DNA of 56,429 nt from Flavobacteriales bacterium (GTDB taxonomy: Bacteria; Bacteroidota; Bacteroidia; Flavobacteriales_F; PHOS-HE28), in NCBI GenBank assembly GCA_019912395.1, contig JAIOIH010000078.1, positions 1 to 56,429 on the forward strand, written 5' to 3'. Below are positions 42,911-52,093 of this stretch, piece after piece. The position numbers and the translations under genes are program-made. Within the stretch, counting starts at the first letter, position 1. Each line of letters begins with the position of its first letter. Under the pieces are notes generated by a model. That model was given only the letters and a program-made list of their open reading frames with translations, made no database searches and was not told the origin of the DNA.

Positions 42911-43960
42911 TCAGATGATCAGCATCGCATCCCCGTAGCTGAAGAAGCGGTACTTCTCCTTGATGGCCACCTTGTACGCGTTCCACACGTGATCGTAGCC
43001 ACCGAAGGCCGCCACCATCATCAGGAGCGTGCTCTCGGGCATGTGGAAGTTGGTGACCATGCGGTCTGCAATGTTGAATTCGTAGGGCGGGAAGATGAAC
43101 TTGTTGGTCCATCCGTTGAACGGCTTGATGTGCTCGTCCGTGCTCACGCTGCTCTCGATGGCGCGCATGGTGGTGGTGCCCACGCAGCAGATGTGCTTTT
43201 TGGCGTCCACGCTGGCGTTGATGATGTCGCAGGCCTTTTGTCCGATGATCACCTGCTCGCTGTCCATCTTGTGCTTGGTGAGGTCCTCCACTTCCACCGG
43301 GCGGAAGGTTCCGAGGCCCACGTGCAAGGTGACCGACGCGAAGTTGATGCCCTTGAGCTCGGCACGCTTCATCACCTCGCGGCTGAAGTGGATGCCCGCA
43401 GTGGGCGCGGCCACGGCACCCTCGTGCTTGGCATAAATGGTCTGGTAGCGCTCGGCATCGCTGGCCTCCAGGTCGCGCTTGATGTAGTGCGGCAGGGGGG
43501 TTTCGCCCATCGCCGTGATGGTCTGCTTGAATTCCTCGTAGCTGCCATCGAAGAGGAAGCGCAGGGTGCGCCCGCGGCTGGTGGTATTGTCGATCACTTC
43601 CGCGACCAGCTCATCGTCCTTGCCGAAGTAGAGCTTGTTGCCGATACGGATCTTGCGGGCGGGGTCCACCACTACGTCCCACAGCAGGCTGTCGCGGTTC
43701 AGTTCGCGCAGCAGGAACACTTCGATCTTGGCTCCGGTCTTCTCCTTGTTGCCCCACATGCGTGCGGGGAATACCTTGGTATCGTTGACCACGAAGGTGT
43801 CTCCCTCGTCGAAATAGTCGAGGATGTTCTTGAATTTCTTGTGCTCGATCTTGCCCGTTTTGCGGTCCAGCACCATCAGCTTCGCGCCGTCGCGATCCTT
43901 GGTGGGATATAGGGCAATGAGTTCCTTGGGTACGTCGAATTTGAATGATGTGAGCTTCAT
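42911..43960 (-). CDS. queA: S-adenosylmethionine:tRNA ribosyltransferase-isomerase
   Basis: A 349-aa full-length QueA, which moves the ribosyl part of SAM to preQ1-tRNA to make epoxyqueuosine. Family landmarks: '[20 protein letters not shown]', '[20 protein letters not shown]', '[20 protein letters not shown]', '[12 protein letters not shown]', '[11 protein letters not shown]', '[20 protein letters not shown]' and '[20 protein letters not shown]'. A minus-strand TATCTTCG box lies 43 nt upstream (44004-44011). It is the downstream neighbour of truB, an order common in Bacteroidota. Confidence 0.96.
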   Translation of the reverse strand: MKLTSFKFDVPKELIALYPTKDRDGAKLMVLDRKTGKIEHKKFKNILDYFDEGDTFVVNDTKVFPARMWGNKEKTGAKIEVFLLRELNRDSLLWDVVVDPARKIRIGNKLYFGKDDELVAEVIDNTTSRGRTLRFLFDGSYEEFKQTITAMGETPLPHYIKRDLEASDAERYQTIYAKHEGAVAAPTAGIHFSREVMKRAELKGINFASVTLHVGLGTFRPVEVEDLTKHKMDSEQVIIGQKACDIINASVDAKKHICCVGTTTMRAIESSVSTDEHIKPFNGWTNKFIFPPYEFNIADRMVTNFHMPESTLLMMVAAFGGYDHVWNAYKVAIKEKYRFFSYGDAMLII

Positions 43961-44003
43961 GGAGTTGTGCAGGGCTTACAGGCCCATTTTCGTAATTGGG
44001 GCG

Positions 44004-44011
44004 CGAAGATA
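44004..44011 (-). promoter_or_regulatory. -7 box for queA
   Basis: TATCTTCG on the minus strand fits TAnnTTYG and lies 43 nt before the queA ATG, in the 80-nt gap after truB. Confidence 0.4.
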
Positions 44012-44040
44012 GCACATCGGCACCCCCTGTGGGTAGTGGG

Positions 44041-44763
44041 TCAGCGGTCCGTTTTCCCGCTGCGCTCGGAAGCCCAATGGTCCAACCACCGGGACCATTG
44101 CTCCGGCGTGCGGGCGTCGCGCACATGGAAGTCACCGCTGGCGGTGCGGCGCAGGCCCACCAAGTGGGCGCCGCAGCCCAGGGCCTCACCGATGTCGTGC
44201 GCCAAGGAGCGGATGTAGGTGCCTTTGCTACAGCGGACCTCGATGGTGACATCGGAACCCTGGACCTCCACCAGCTCCAGGTGGTGGATGGTGAGCGTTA
44301 CGTGCGGCAGGTCCACGAACTCCCCGGCGCGGGCGAGGTGGTAGGCCCGCTCCCCCTTGAAGCGTTTGGCGGAAAAATCCGGCGGGCGTTGCTCGATCTC
44401 CCCGGTAAAGCGGGGCAGAACGGCACGTATGGCAGCCTCGTCGATGTGTTCCCAGGGCCGCTCCACTTCCACATCGGTCTCCGCATCGTAGCTGAGCGTG
44501 CTTTGCCCCAGGCGCAAGGTGGCCGTATAGCTCTTGTCCTCATCGGCCAAGTGCTGCAGCTGCTTGGTGCAGGTGCCGGTTCCGAGGACCAGCAATCCGC
44601 TGGCCAAGGGGTCCAGGGTGCCGGCGTGGCCCACCTTCACGCGGTGGCCGCACAGGGCGCGCAATGCCGCACGGATCTTGGCCACCACGTTGAAGCTCGT
44701 CCAGGTGATGGGCTTGTCCACCAACAGGATCGCCCCGGCCTCGGGGTCCAGTTCCTCGTTCAT
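44041..44763 (-). CDS. truB: tRNA pseudouridine(55) synthase
   Basis: A 240-aa pseudouridine synthase acting on U55 of the tRNA T-loop. Motifs: '[20 protein letters not shown]', catalytic Asp51 in '[20 protein letters not shown]', '[20 protein letters not shown]', '[20 protein letters not shown]' and '[20 protein letters not shown]'. It ends soon after the core, without the C-terminal PUA domain of longer enzymes, which is usual in this phylum. The ATG overlaps the uppP stop by 4 nt. Confidence 0.95.
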   Translation of the reverse strand: MNEELDPEAGAILLVDKPITWTSFNVVAKIRAALRALCGHRVKVGHAGTLDPLASGLLVLGTGTCTKQLQHLADEDKSYTATLRLGQSTLSYDAETDVEVERPWEHIDEAAIRAVLPRFTGEIEQRPPDFSAKRFKGERAYHLARAGEFVDLPHVTLTIHHLELVEVQGSDVTIEVRCSKGTYIRSLAHDIGEALGCGAHLVGLRRTASGDFHVRDARTPEQWSRWLDHWASERSGKTDR

Positions 44764-45548
44764 GCCATGTTCAGGTCCGTGCCCAGCGCAAGAAGCGCCA
44801 GCAGCAGCAGACCGATAATGATGCGGTACCAGCCGAAGGCGCGGAAGCCGTGGCGGGTGAGGAAGCCCACGAAGCTGCGGATGGCGAGCAGCGCCACGAT
44901 GAAGGCCACCGCGTTGCCCAATAGCAGCAGGCCGATGTGGTCGCCGCTGAAGATCTCCGGGTCGGCCTTCCACCCTTGCAGCATCTTGTAGCCCGAGGCC
45001 GCAGCCATGGTGGGCACCGCCAGGAAGAAGGAGAATTCGGCCGCCTGCTTGCGCGTGAGCCCCAGGCTCATGCCGCCAATAATGGTGGCCGCCGAGCGCG
45101 ATACGCCCGGAACCAGGGCCAAGCATTGGAACAAGCCGATGCCGAAGGCCCGTGGATAGGAGACTTGCTCCACGCCCTTGGGCTTGAACCATTTGTCCAC
45201 GAAGAGCAGCACGATGCCGCCCAGCAAGAGGGCGACGGCCACCACGGTCACGTTCTCCAGCATCCGATCGATCGCACTGCCGAGCAGGAGGCCGAAAACG
45301 GCCGCTGGGATGAAGGCCACCAGCAGCTTCCAGTAGAGGTCCAGCGAGCGGAAGAACCGCTTCCAGTACAGCACCACCACCGAAAGGATGGCCCCGAACT
45401 GGATGTTCACCATGTAGGCCTTGGTGAACTCCGTGGGCTCAAGGCCCAGGAGCGCTTGCACGATCACCATGTGGCCCGTGCTGGACACCGGCAGGAACTC
45501 CGTGAGCCCCTCCACGATAGCGATAACAATAGCTTGGAAAATGGTCAT
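44760..45548 (-). CDS. uppP: Undecaprenyl-diphosphate phosphatase
   Basis: A 262-aa integral membrane phosphatase (BacA/UppP) recycling the lipid carrier for peptidoglycan and other envelope polymers. Signature '[20 protein letters not shown]' at residues 10-29 and '[20 protein letters not shown]' near 150-170, with the conserved Glu, Ser and Arg residues. About eight TM segments. It sits between the DUF3098 gene (45 nt upstream) and truB (4-nt overlap). The whole ftsX-DUF3098-uppP-truB block is co-directional and probably one operon. Confidence 0.96.
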   Translation of the reverse strand: MTIFQAIVIAIVEGLTEFLPVSSTGHMVIVQALLGLEPTEFTKAYMVNIQFGAILSVVVLYWKRFFRSLDLYWKLLVAFIPAAVFGLLLGSAIDRMLENVTVVAVALLLGGIVLLFVDKWFKPKGVEQVSYPRAFGIGLFQCLALVPGVSRSAATIIGGMSLGLTRKQAAEFSFFLAVPTMAAASGYKMLQGWKADPEIFSGDHIGLLLLGNAVAFIVALLAIRSFVGFLTRHGFRAFGWYRIIIGLLLLALLALGTDLNMA

Positions 45549-45593
45549 CCTGCACCGTCGATCCCCCCACGCGCCCTACGGCCCTGGTGATGG

Positions 45594-45839
45594 TCACGCC
45601 TCTTCACGGGGTTTGCGCATGATGGCATAGATCACGAAAACGTAGCCGATCAAGCATACGATGGGGGCCACGGTGATGCGTCGCGCACTGAAGATCTCCT
45701 CGGCGTCGAACACTTCGGGATCCCCGCTTCCACCGCCGCTCATCAGTATGAAACCGATGATCACGATACCAATGCCGATCAGTAGGAGCTTGTAGTTGAT
45801 GGCTTCGAAAGCCAGTGCGTCGTGCGTGTTCGAGGCCAT
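45594..45839 (-). CDS. DUF3098 family small membrane protein
   Basis: An 81-aa protein with two membrane helices: 'YKLLLIGIGIVIIGFILMSG', then the loop 'GGSGDPEVFDAEEIFSARRI' and 'TVAPIVCLIGYVFVIYAIM', ending in a basic tail. This is the DUF3098 pattern, found in Bacteroidota between ftsX and uppP. It is thought to be linked to envelope or division functions by location only. ATG at 45839 is used; a TTG at 45851 would overlap the ftsX stop and add four residues. Start lies 2 nt after the ftsX stop. Confidence 0.9.
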   Translation of the reverse strand: MASNTHDALAFEAINYKLLLIGIGIVIIGFILMSGGGSGDPEVFDAEEIFSARRITVAPIVCLIGYVFVIYAIMRKPREEA

Positions 45840-45841
45840 GA

Positions 45842-46717
45842 TCAGGTCCAATTGAGTTCGTCGGTGTTCATGCGAAGGTAGCGCCTCACCGCGAAGGCGG
45901 TTGACAGGAGGGAGATCAGGAGGCCCAGCACCACGATGCTCCCGAGCAGGATGGCCAAGGGCACCGGATGCACCAGCGTGCCCAGGTCCGGCTGCCAGCG
46001 CACCAGCATTTGGATGCTCCCCACCAGCAGCCCGATCGCCAGGATCGAGGCAACGATCCCCTGCCAGAGGCTGTTCCCCAGGAACGGACGCTTGATGAAC
46101 CAGCCGGTGGCCCCCACCAAGTGCATGGTGCGGATCAGGAAGCGCTTGCTGTAGATCGCCAGGCGTATGGTGTTGTTGATCAGCGCCACGGCGATCACCA
46201 GGAGCAGCAAGCTGAAGCCCAGCATCACCCAGCGCAGCTTGCCCATGTTGGCATCGATGTTCTCCACCACCACGGGATTGTACTTCACCTCATGCACGTT
46301 GGCATCCTGGCGCAGGTGCTCGGCCACCCACTTCAAGCTGTCCGGCGACGCGTATGCCTCCTTCATGTTCAATTCGATGGAGGGCAGCAGCGGATTGGCC
46401 CCCAGCACGCCCAGGAAGTCCTCGCCCATATCGGCCTTCAGCTGTTCGGCGGCCTCGTCGGCGGTCACATAGCGGGTTTCGCGCGCGAAGGGCTCCGCGT
46501 CCAGCTGCTTCCGGAACTTCATCACATCCACCTCCTTCAGGTCGCGCTTCAGGTAGATGTCCACCTTCACGTTCTCCTTGAAGTGGCGCTCCAGTTCCCG
46601 GGCGTTCAGCAGCATGAAGCCCAGCAGCCCCAGCATGAAGAGCACCAGGGTGATGCCAACGATGGTGCCCACATTGCTGCTGCGGGTACGGTTGCGGAGG
46701 TAACGTCCGGTGCTCAT
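45842..46717 (-). CDS. ftsX: Cell-division protein FtsX (ABC transporter permease)
   Basis: A 291-aa four-TM permease that with FtsE controls periplasmic peptidoglycan hydrolases at the septum. TM1 'VGTIVGITLVLFMLGLLGFM', then the extracellular domain from about 45 to 165 ('VKVDIYLKRDLKEVDVMKFR', 'ANPLLPSIELNMKEAYA'), then TM2-4 with 'ALINNTIRLAIYSKRFLIRT' and 'MHLVGATGWFIKRPFLGNSL'. FtsE is not adjacent. TAACTTCG on the minus strand lies 40 nt before the ATG. The gene heads the operon that runs to truB and diverges from leuS. Confidence 0.94.
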   Translation of the reverse strand: MSTGRYLRNRTRSSNVGTIVGITLVLFMLGLLGFMLLNARELERHFKENVKVDIYLKRDLKEVDVMKFRKQLDAEPFARETRYVTADEAAEQLKADMGEDFLGVLGANPLLPSIELNMKEAYASPDSLKWVAEHLRQDANVHEVKYNPVVVENIDANMGKLRWVMLGFSLLLLVIAVALINNTIRLAIYSKRFLIRTMHLVGATGWFIKRPFLGNSLWQGIVASILAIGLLVGSIQMLVRWQPDLGTLVHPVPLAILLGSIVVLGLLISLLSTAFAVRRYLRMNTDELNWT

Positions 46718-46757
46718 GCGCTCATTGCCGGTGGCCTTGGAAGGACCGTTCGGGCGG

Positions 46758-46861
46758 CGAAGTTATTCCGAGCGGGCGCATCGGCGGTCCATCCCCGGGC
46801 GGTTTCCCACCTACCGATCGTGCATGATGCTTCCCCGACCGGCCACAGCGGGCTAAATTCG
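46758..46861. promoter_or_regulatory. Divergent -7 boxes for ftsX (minus) and leuS (plus)
   Basis: Minus strand TAACTTCG at 46765-46758, 40 nt before ftsX. Plus strand TAAATTCG at 46854-46861, 20 nt before leuS. Both fit TAnnTTYG; no clear TTG at the -33 spacing. Confidence 0.45.
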
Positions 46862-46881
46862 CCCTCCATCCAAGGGGAAGC

Positions 46882-49851
46882 ATGGCGTACGAGCACAAGA
46901 AGATCGAGGCTGAATGGCAGCGCAGGTGGAAGGAACAGCAGACGTTCCGGGTGGAGAACGATCCGTCCAAGCCCAAGTACTACGCGCTCGACATGTTCCC
47001 CTACCCCAGCGGGGCGGGCCTGCACGTGGGGCATCCGCTGGGCTACATCGCCAGCGACATCGTGGCGCGCTACAAGCGGCACTGCGGCTACAACGTGCTG
47101 CACCCCATGGGCTACGATTCCTTCGGCCTGCCGGCGGAACAGTACGCCATCCAGACCGGCCAACATCCGGCCAAGACCACCGAGGAGAACGCCGCCCGCT
47201 ACCGCGAACAACTGGACCGCATCGGCTTCAGCTTCGACTGGAGCCGGGAGGTGCGCACCAGCGATCCGAAGTTCTACAAGTGGACGCAGTGGATCTTCCT
47301 CCAGCTCTTCAACAGCTGGTACGACCCACGGACGGACAAGGCACGGCCCATATCCGAATTGATCGAACGGTTCGAAAACTCCGGTTGCCAAGGGCAGGAT
47401 GCAGAGGTGCTCACCGGCGAAGTGGAGGAAGCCCTTGGACCCTTCACCGCAGCGGAGTGGAAGGGCTTCAGTGAACGGACGCGCCAAATGGTGCTCCAGT
47501 ACTTCCGCCTCGCCTACCTCAGCGATGCCTGGGTGAACTGGTGCCCCGCCTTGGGCACCGTGCTGGCCAATGATGAGGTGAAGGACGGCGTGAGCGAACG
47601 CGGTGGCCACCCCGTGGAGCGCAAGCGCATGCACCAATGGAGCCTGCGGATCACGGCCTACGCCCAGCGCTTGCTGGACGGCTTGGATGAACTGGATTGG
47701 AGCGGCTCACTGAAGGAGGCGCAGCGGAACTGGATCGGAAGAAGCACCGGTGCCAGTGTGCGATTCCCCGTGGGCGATGACTTCATCGAGGTGTTCACCA
47801 CCCGCCCGGACACGTTGTTCGGCGTCAGCTTCATCACCCTTGCCCCCGAGCATGTGCTGGTGGGCAAGTACACCACCGATGCCCAGCGCGCCGAAGTGGA
47901 GGCCTACGTAAGGAGCGCCACGAACCGCAGCGAGCGCGAGCGCCAGGCCGAGGTGGACAAGATCAGTGGCGTGTTCACCGGCAGGTACGCCAAGCATCCC
48001 TTCACCGGAGCGAACATCCCCATCTGGGTGGGCGATTACGTGCTGGCCGGCTATGGCACCGGTGCGGTGATGGCCGTTCCCGGCGGCGATCAGCGCGATT
48101 GGCGCTTTGCGAAGCATTTCGACCTGCCCATCATTGCCGTGACGGAAGGGGCCGACATCAGCAAAGGAGCAGATGAAAGCAAGGACGCGGTGATCTGCAG
48201 CGAAGGCTTCTTGAAAGGCCTGAAGGTGCCCGATGCCATCGGCCGGGCGATCGAGGAACTGGAAAAGCGGGGTGCCGGCGAAGGCCGCATCAACTACCGG
48301 CTGCGCGATGCCGCCTTCGGCCGCCAGCGTTACTGGGGCGAGCCGATCCCGATCTACTACAAGGACGACATCCCCTACGCCCTGCCGGAGAGCGCCTTGC
48401 CGCTGGAGCTTCCCGTGGTGGACAAGTTCCAACCCACGGAGACCGGTGAACCGCCCTTGGCACGGGCCAAGCAATGGGCTTGGGACGAAACGAAGGAACG
48501 GATCGTCGCCACGGGCGAAGGCGCTCCCTTGGAGACCACCACCATGCCCGGTTGGGCCGGCAGTAGCTGGTACTACCTGCGCTACATGGACCCTCACAAC
48601 GAGGAGCGGTTCGCCTCGCCGGAGGCGCTCAAGTACTGGGGACAGATCGATCTGTACATCGGTGGGAGCGAGCACGCCACCGGCCACCTGCTCTACTTCC
48701 GCTTCTGGACCAAGTTCCTCTACGACCTCGGCCTGATCCCCTTTGATGAACCGGCGAAGAAGCTGGTGAACCAAGGGATGATACAGGGGGTGTCGGCCTT
48801 GCTTCCTTTCCTAGGGAAAATAGGTGTTCCAAAAGGTTTAGAGCACCTATCCGGCAATTCATTCACCGCTGAAACAACTCCTATGCTCTACGTCAGTGGG
48901 TCGATAGCAGCACAAGGAGATGATGCCGTAAAGCAACTGCTAATAAAGAAGTTCAAGGAATACTGGCCCGCGTACAGTGACAATGAATCGCTGATCCATT
49001 TGGATTTCAAGATGGTCCCAGTGAACATTGACATAAAATTCGTGGATGAACATAATGCGTTGCAAATAGAAGGATTCGTTAAGGAAAAAGAAGGGAATCT
49101 CGCCGAGCCAAGAACAATCGACTTCTTGCGTGATCCAGATGGACGGGTATTAACCATTCGCGAGGTCGAAAAGATGTCGAAGTCCAAGCTGAACGTGGTG
49201 AACCCCGACGACATCATCGAGCGCTATGGCGCGGACACACTTCGTCTCTACGAGATGTTCCTTGGCCCGCTGGAGCAGAGCAAGCCCTGGGATACGCACG
49301 GAATCGAAGGCACCAGCCGCTTCCTGAAGAAATTCTGGAACCTGTTCTTCGAAAGTGATATCATCAGCGTAAGTGAAGAGGCGCCCACCGATGCCGAGCA
49401 GAAGGTGCTCCACGCCACGTTGAAGAAGGTGACGGAGGACATCGGCAAAATGAGCTTCAACACCAGCGTGGCGCAGTTCATGATCGCGGCGAACGAGCTG
49501 AGCGCCTTGAAGTGCCACAAGCGGGACATTCTGGAACCGCTCACCATTGCCCTTGCCCCGTTCGCGCCCCACATCGCGGAGGAGCTGTGGAAGGAACTGG
49601 GGCATACGGAAAGCATCTCCACGGCCGCTTGGCCCCAATGGCACGCCAAGTTTCTCGTGGAGAGCAGCTTCAACTATCCGATCAGCTTCAACGGCAAGAC
49701 CCGCCTGCAGCTGGAATTCCCCGCCACCATGGACGCCAAGGCCGTGGAGGCCGCAGTGCTGGCGAACCCGGAGGTGCAGCAGCGCATGGAGGGCAAAGCG
49801 CCCAAAAAGGTGATCGTGGTTCCCAAGCGCATCGTGAACATCGTGATGTGA
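46882..49851 (+). CDS. leuS: Leucyl-tRNA synthetase with an atypical segment
   Basis: A 989-aa class I synthetase, somewhat longer than the usual 920-960 aa of the phylum. HIGH motif is His-Val-Gly-His at 48-51 (MFPYPSGAGLHVGHPLGYIA); KMSKS is at 764-768 (EVEKMSKSKLNVVNPDDIIE). The editing domain lies between ('VFTTRPDTLFGVSFITLAPE', 'VPGGDQRDWRFAKHFDLPII'), followed by 'MPGWAGSSWYYLRYMDPHN' and 'GGSEHATGHLLYFRFWTKFL'. The C-terminal anticodon-binding domain is complete. Residues about 634-762 (DNA 48781-49165), just before KMSKS, are compositionally different: 134 G+C in 300 bases (45%) against about 60% on each side. They also do not resemble the usual sequence there. The reading frame is intact, so the enzyme is probably active. 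Confidence 0.96.
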   Translation: MAYEHKKIEAEWQRRWKEQQTFRVENDPSKPKYYALDMFPYPSGAGLHVGHPLGYIASDIVARYKRHCGYNVLHPMGYDSFGLPAEQYAIQTGQHPAKTTEENAARYREQLDRIGFSFDWSREVRTSDPKFYKWTQWIFLQLFNSWYDPRTDKARPISELIERFENSGCQGQDAEVLTGEVEEALGPFTAAEWKGFSERTRQMVLQYFRLAYLSDAWVNWCPALGTVLANDEVKDGVSERGGHPVERKRMHQWSLRITAYAQRLLDGLDELDWSGSLKEAQRNWIGRSTGASVRFPVGDDFIEVFTTRPDTLFGVSFITLAPEHVLVGKYTTDAQRAEVEAYVRSATNRSERERQAEVDKISGVFTGRYAKHPFTGANIPIWVGDYVLAGYGTGAVMAVPGGDQRDWRFAKHFDLPIIAVTEGADISKGADESKDAVICSEGFLKGLKVPDAIGRAIEELEKRGAGEGRINYRLRDAAFGRQRYWGEPIPIYYKDDIPYALPESALPLELPVVDKFQPTETGEPPLARAKQWAWDETKERIVATGEGAPLETTTMPGWAGSSWYYLRYMDPHNEERFASPEALKYWGQIDLYIGGSEHATGHLLYFRFWTKFLYDLGLIPFDEPAKKLVNQGMIQGVSALLPFLGKIGVPKGLEHLSGNSFTAETTPMLYVSGSIAAQGDDAVKQLLIKKFKEYWPAYSDNESLIHLDFKMVPVNIDIKFVDEHNALQIEGFVKEKEGNLAEPRTIDFLRDPDGRVLTIREVEKMSKSKLNVVNPDDIIERYGADTLRLYEMFLGPLEQSKPWDTHGIEGTSRFLKKFWNLFFESDIISVSEEAPTDAEQKVLHATLKKVTEDIGKMSFNTSVAQFMIAANELSALKCHKRDILEPLTIALAPFAPHIAEELWKELGHTESISTAAWPQWHAKFLVESSFNYPISFNGKTRLQLEFPATMDAKAVEAAVLANPEVQQRMEGKAPKKVIVVPKRIVNIVM

Positions 49852-49910
49852 TGATGCCCCTTGCCTTGGCCCGATCCGCAGCTTGGTATGGCAATTGCAA
49901 GGTTGCCTTC

Positions 49911-50723
49911 ATGGCACACCGATCCGTGGTTGCTATTGCGGCAACCTGTCTCTTCTCACTGGGCTTCGCCCAAAGCGGCGCCCCCCCGGCGACTTCACCG
50001 GAACTGCTTCCCTTGCGCTCTCTGGACCACCATGCGTTCGCCAGCGGGGAGAAGCTGAGCTACGTGCTGCACTACGGTTGGCTCAATGCCGGCGTGGCCA
50101 CCTTGGAGCTGAAGGAGTCCCCGCAGGATATCGCCGGACGCAAGGTGCTTCACGCCGTGGGCATCGGGGAGAGCACCGGTGCCTTCAAGGCCTTCTACAA
50201 GGTGGAGGACCGGTACGAGACGTACATCGACAAGAGCGGGGTCTTCCCCTACCTGTTCATCCGTCGCGTGAACGAGGGCGGCTATATCATCAACCAGGAC
50301 TACGTGTTCATGCAGCGCAGGCAGCAGGTGGCCACCCAGGACCAGAAGACCTACGACGTGCCGCCGCATATACAGGACATGCTCAGTGCCTTCTACTTCG
50401 CCCGTACGCTGGATTATGCGAACGCCAAACCCGGCCAGGAGTTCAGCATCCCCTGCTTCATGGACAATGAGGAGTGGAACCTCCGGATGCGCTTCGTGAA
50501 GAAGGAGACCATCAAGCTTCGCAACGGCAAATACCGCTGCCTGAAGTTCCAACCGGTGGTGCAGGAGGGGCGTGTGTTCAAGACCAACGACGACCTGAAC
50601 GTGTGGATCACCGACGATGCGAACCACATTCCGGTGCTTGCGCAGGCCAAGGTGCTGGTGGGTTCGATCAAGCTGGAGCTCAGTGGTTACGAGGGTTTGG
50701 CCAACCCGATCGCCAAGGAGTAA
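49911..50723 (+). CDS. DUF3108 domain protein, secreted
   Basis: A 270-aa protein with signal peptide (MAHRSVVAIAATCLFSLGFA, cut after AQ). The mature part is DUF3108: 'FASGEKLSYVLHYGWLNAGV', 'ATLELKESPQDIAGRKVLHA', 'FKAFYKVEDRYETYIDKSGV', 'IQDMLSAFYFARTLDYANAK' and 'SIPCFMDNEEWNLRMRFVKK', ending 'LVGSIKLELSGYEGLANPI'. It is a periplasmic or outer-membrane-associated beta-rich protein of unknown function, widespread in Bacteroidota. ATG at 49911 gives a clean signal peptide; an ATG at 49851 overlapping the leuS stop adds 20 residues. It probably shares a transcript with leuS, with the M23 peptidase following. Confidence 0.87.
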   Translation: MAHRSVVAIAATCLFSLGFAQSGAPPATSPELLPLRSLDHHAFASGEKLSYVLHYGWLNAGVATLELKESPQDIAGRKVLHAVGIGESTGAFKAFYKVEDRYETYIDKSGVFPYLFIRRVNEGGYIINQDYVFMQRRQQVATQDQKTYDVPPHIQDMLSAFYFARTLDYANAKPGQEFSIPCFMDNEEWNLRMRFVKKETIKLRNGKYRCLKFQPVVQEGRVFKTNDDLNVWITDDANHIPVLAQAKVLVGSIKLELSGYEGLANPIAKE

Positions 50724-50815
50724 CCTGGAACCTGTTCGGGCTTTCCCGGCCCCACTGTTGAAAATCCCGCATCCGGGCACCTTTTCGGAGGCAGTACCGT
50801 TCTTTGCTTCGTAGC

Positions 50816-52093
50816 ATGCGGGGAAAGACAGTACGGAACATGGGCGGGCTGGTGCTGGTCGCGGCCGGGGCGGCCTATCTCTATCTGGGTGTGGACCTCT
50901 CCCCGCACCAGGAATACAGGGAGGAGGCAGCGGTGTCGGCACAGGATACCCTGCCTGCGCCGCCCAGCGCCTATGGCATTCCGCTGGCCGGTTTTTGCGT
51001 TGATCGCGATCATGTGAGGTCCGGATCCACCTTCAGCGCCTTGCTCCTGCCCCTGGGCATCAGCGCGGCAACCATCGACAGCCTCGTGCGCTTGGCCGCT
51101 CCGATCTTCGATGTGAACCGCATCCGTGCAGGCCATCCCTTGGCCTTCATCTTCCCGGAAGATTCCAGTGATACCCCGGCCTACTTCGTCTATGAGTCCG
51201 ATCCCGTGGACCATGTGGTGTTCGACCTGCGCCCACCGTATTCCGTGCGCATGGAAAAGCGCCCGGTACATACCGAGGAGAAGAGCCTCAGCGTGGAAGT
51301 GACCGGTGCCCTATGGAACGACCTGGTGGGGGCCGGGGCCACTCCGGCCTTGGCCGCGGAGCTGAGCAAGGTGTTCGCATGGACGGTGGATTTCTACCGG
51401 ATCCAGAAGGGTGACCGCTTCACCATGATCTATCGGCAGAAGACCGTGGACGGCGTGCCCTACGAAGATCCCGTTCTGCTCAGTGTCCGGTATGAAGGTT
51501 CCAGCACGCAGGAAGCCTTCCTGTTCGATAGTCCCGATAGCAAGGGAGGCTATTACGATGCGGAGGGCAAGAGCTTGCGCAAGGCCTTCCTGCAAGCCCC
51601 GTTGGAATACAGTCGCATCTCATCGGGCTTCAGCCGCCGCCGCTTCCACCCGGTACAGAAACGCATGAAGGCCCACTTGGGCACGGACTATGCCGCACCC
51701 TACGGCACGCCCATCCGCTCCACGGCCGATGGCGTAGTGGAAAAGGCCGGCTACACCGGGGGCAACGGCAACTACGTGAAGATCCGCCACAACCGGACCT
51801 ACGAGACGCAATACCTGCACATGCGCAAGATCCTGGTAAAGCGCGGACAAGTGGTAAAGCAGGGGCAGGTGATCGGCGAGGTGGGCAGCACGGGGCTGGC
51901 CACGGGGCCGCACGTGTGCTATCGCTTCTGGAAGAACGGCAAGCAGGTGGACCCGCGCAGGGAGATCCTGCCCAGCGCCGACCCGCTGAAACCCGCGGAC
52001 CTCCCCGCGTTCGACCAGGTACGGGACGAGTTTCTCGCTCGCATGGACGAGGCGGAAAGCGAGGCGAAGACCCTCAGCGTAGCTACCTTCTAG
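50816..52093 (+). CDS. M23-family peptidoglycan endopeptidase
   Basis: A 425-aa membrane-anchored protein: basic start, then one hydrophobic helix (NMGGLVLVAAGAAYLYLGV). Residues about 50-250 hold an OapA/LysM-like part with 'SAATIDSLVRLAAPIFDVNR' and 'AELSKVFAWTVDFYRIQKGD'. The M23 domain follows: 'YSRISSGFSRRRFHPVQKRM', zinc ligands His287 and Asp291 in 'KAHLGTDYAAPYGTPIRSTA', 'GNYVKIRHNRTYETQYLHMR' and 'TGPHVCYRFWKNGKQVDPR'. The usual HxH is here H366-V-C368, Cys replacing the second His, a change I believe is common in Bacteroidota members and compatible with zinc binding. TTGCTTCG ends 4 nt before the ATG. The end overlaps the convergent oxidoreductase by 4 nt. Confidence 0.92.
   Translation: MRGKTVRNMGGLVLVAAGAAYLYLGVDLSPHQEYREEAAVSAQDTLPAPPSAYGIPLAGFCVDRDHVRSGSTFSALLLPLGISAATIDSLVRLAAPIFDVNRIRAGHPLAFIFPEDSSDTPAYFVYESDPVDHVVFDLRPPYSVRMEKRPVHTEEKSLSVEVTGALWNDLVGAGATPALAAELSKVFAWTVDFYRIQKGDRFTMIYRQKTVDGVPYEDPVLLSVRYEGSSTQEAFLFDSPDSKGGYYDAEGKSLRKAFLQAPLEYSRISSGFSRRRFHPVQKRMKAHLGTDYAAPYGTPIRSTADGVVEKAGYTGGNGNYVKIRHNRTYETQYLHMRKILVKRGQVVKQGQVIGEVGSTGLATGPHVCYRFWKNGKQVDPRREILPSADPLKPADLPAFDQVRDEFLARMDEAESEAKTLSVATF

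Noticed and set aside
49512-49910. N-terminal extension of the DUF3108 frame back into leuS
   Set aside because: Out of frame with leuS and not signal-like; the ATG at 49911 starts a clean signal peptide.
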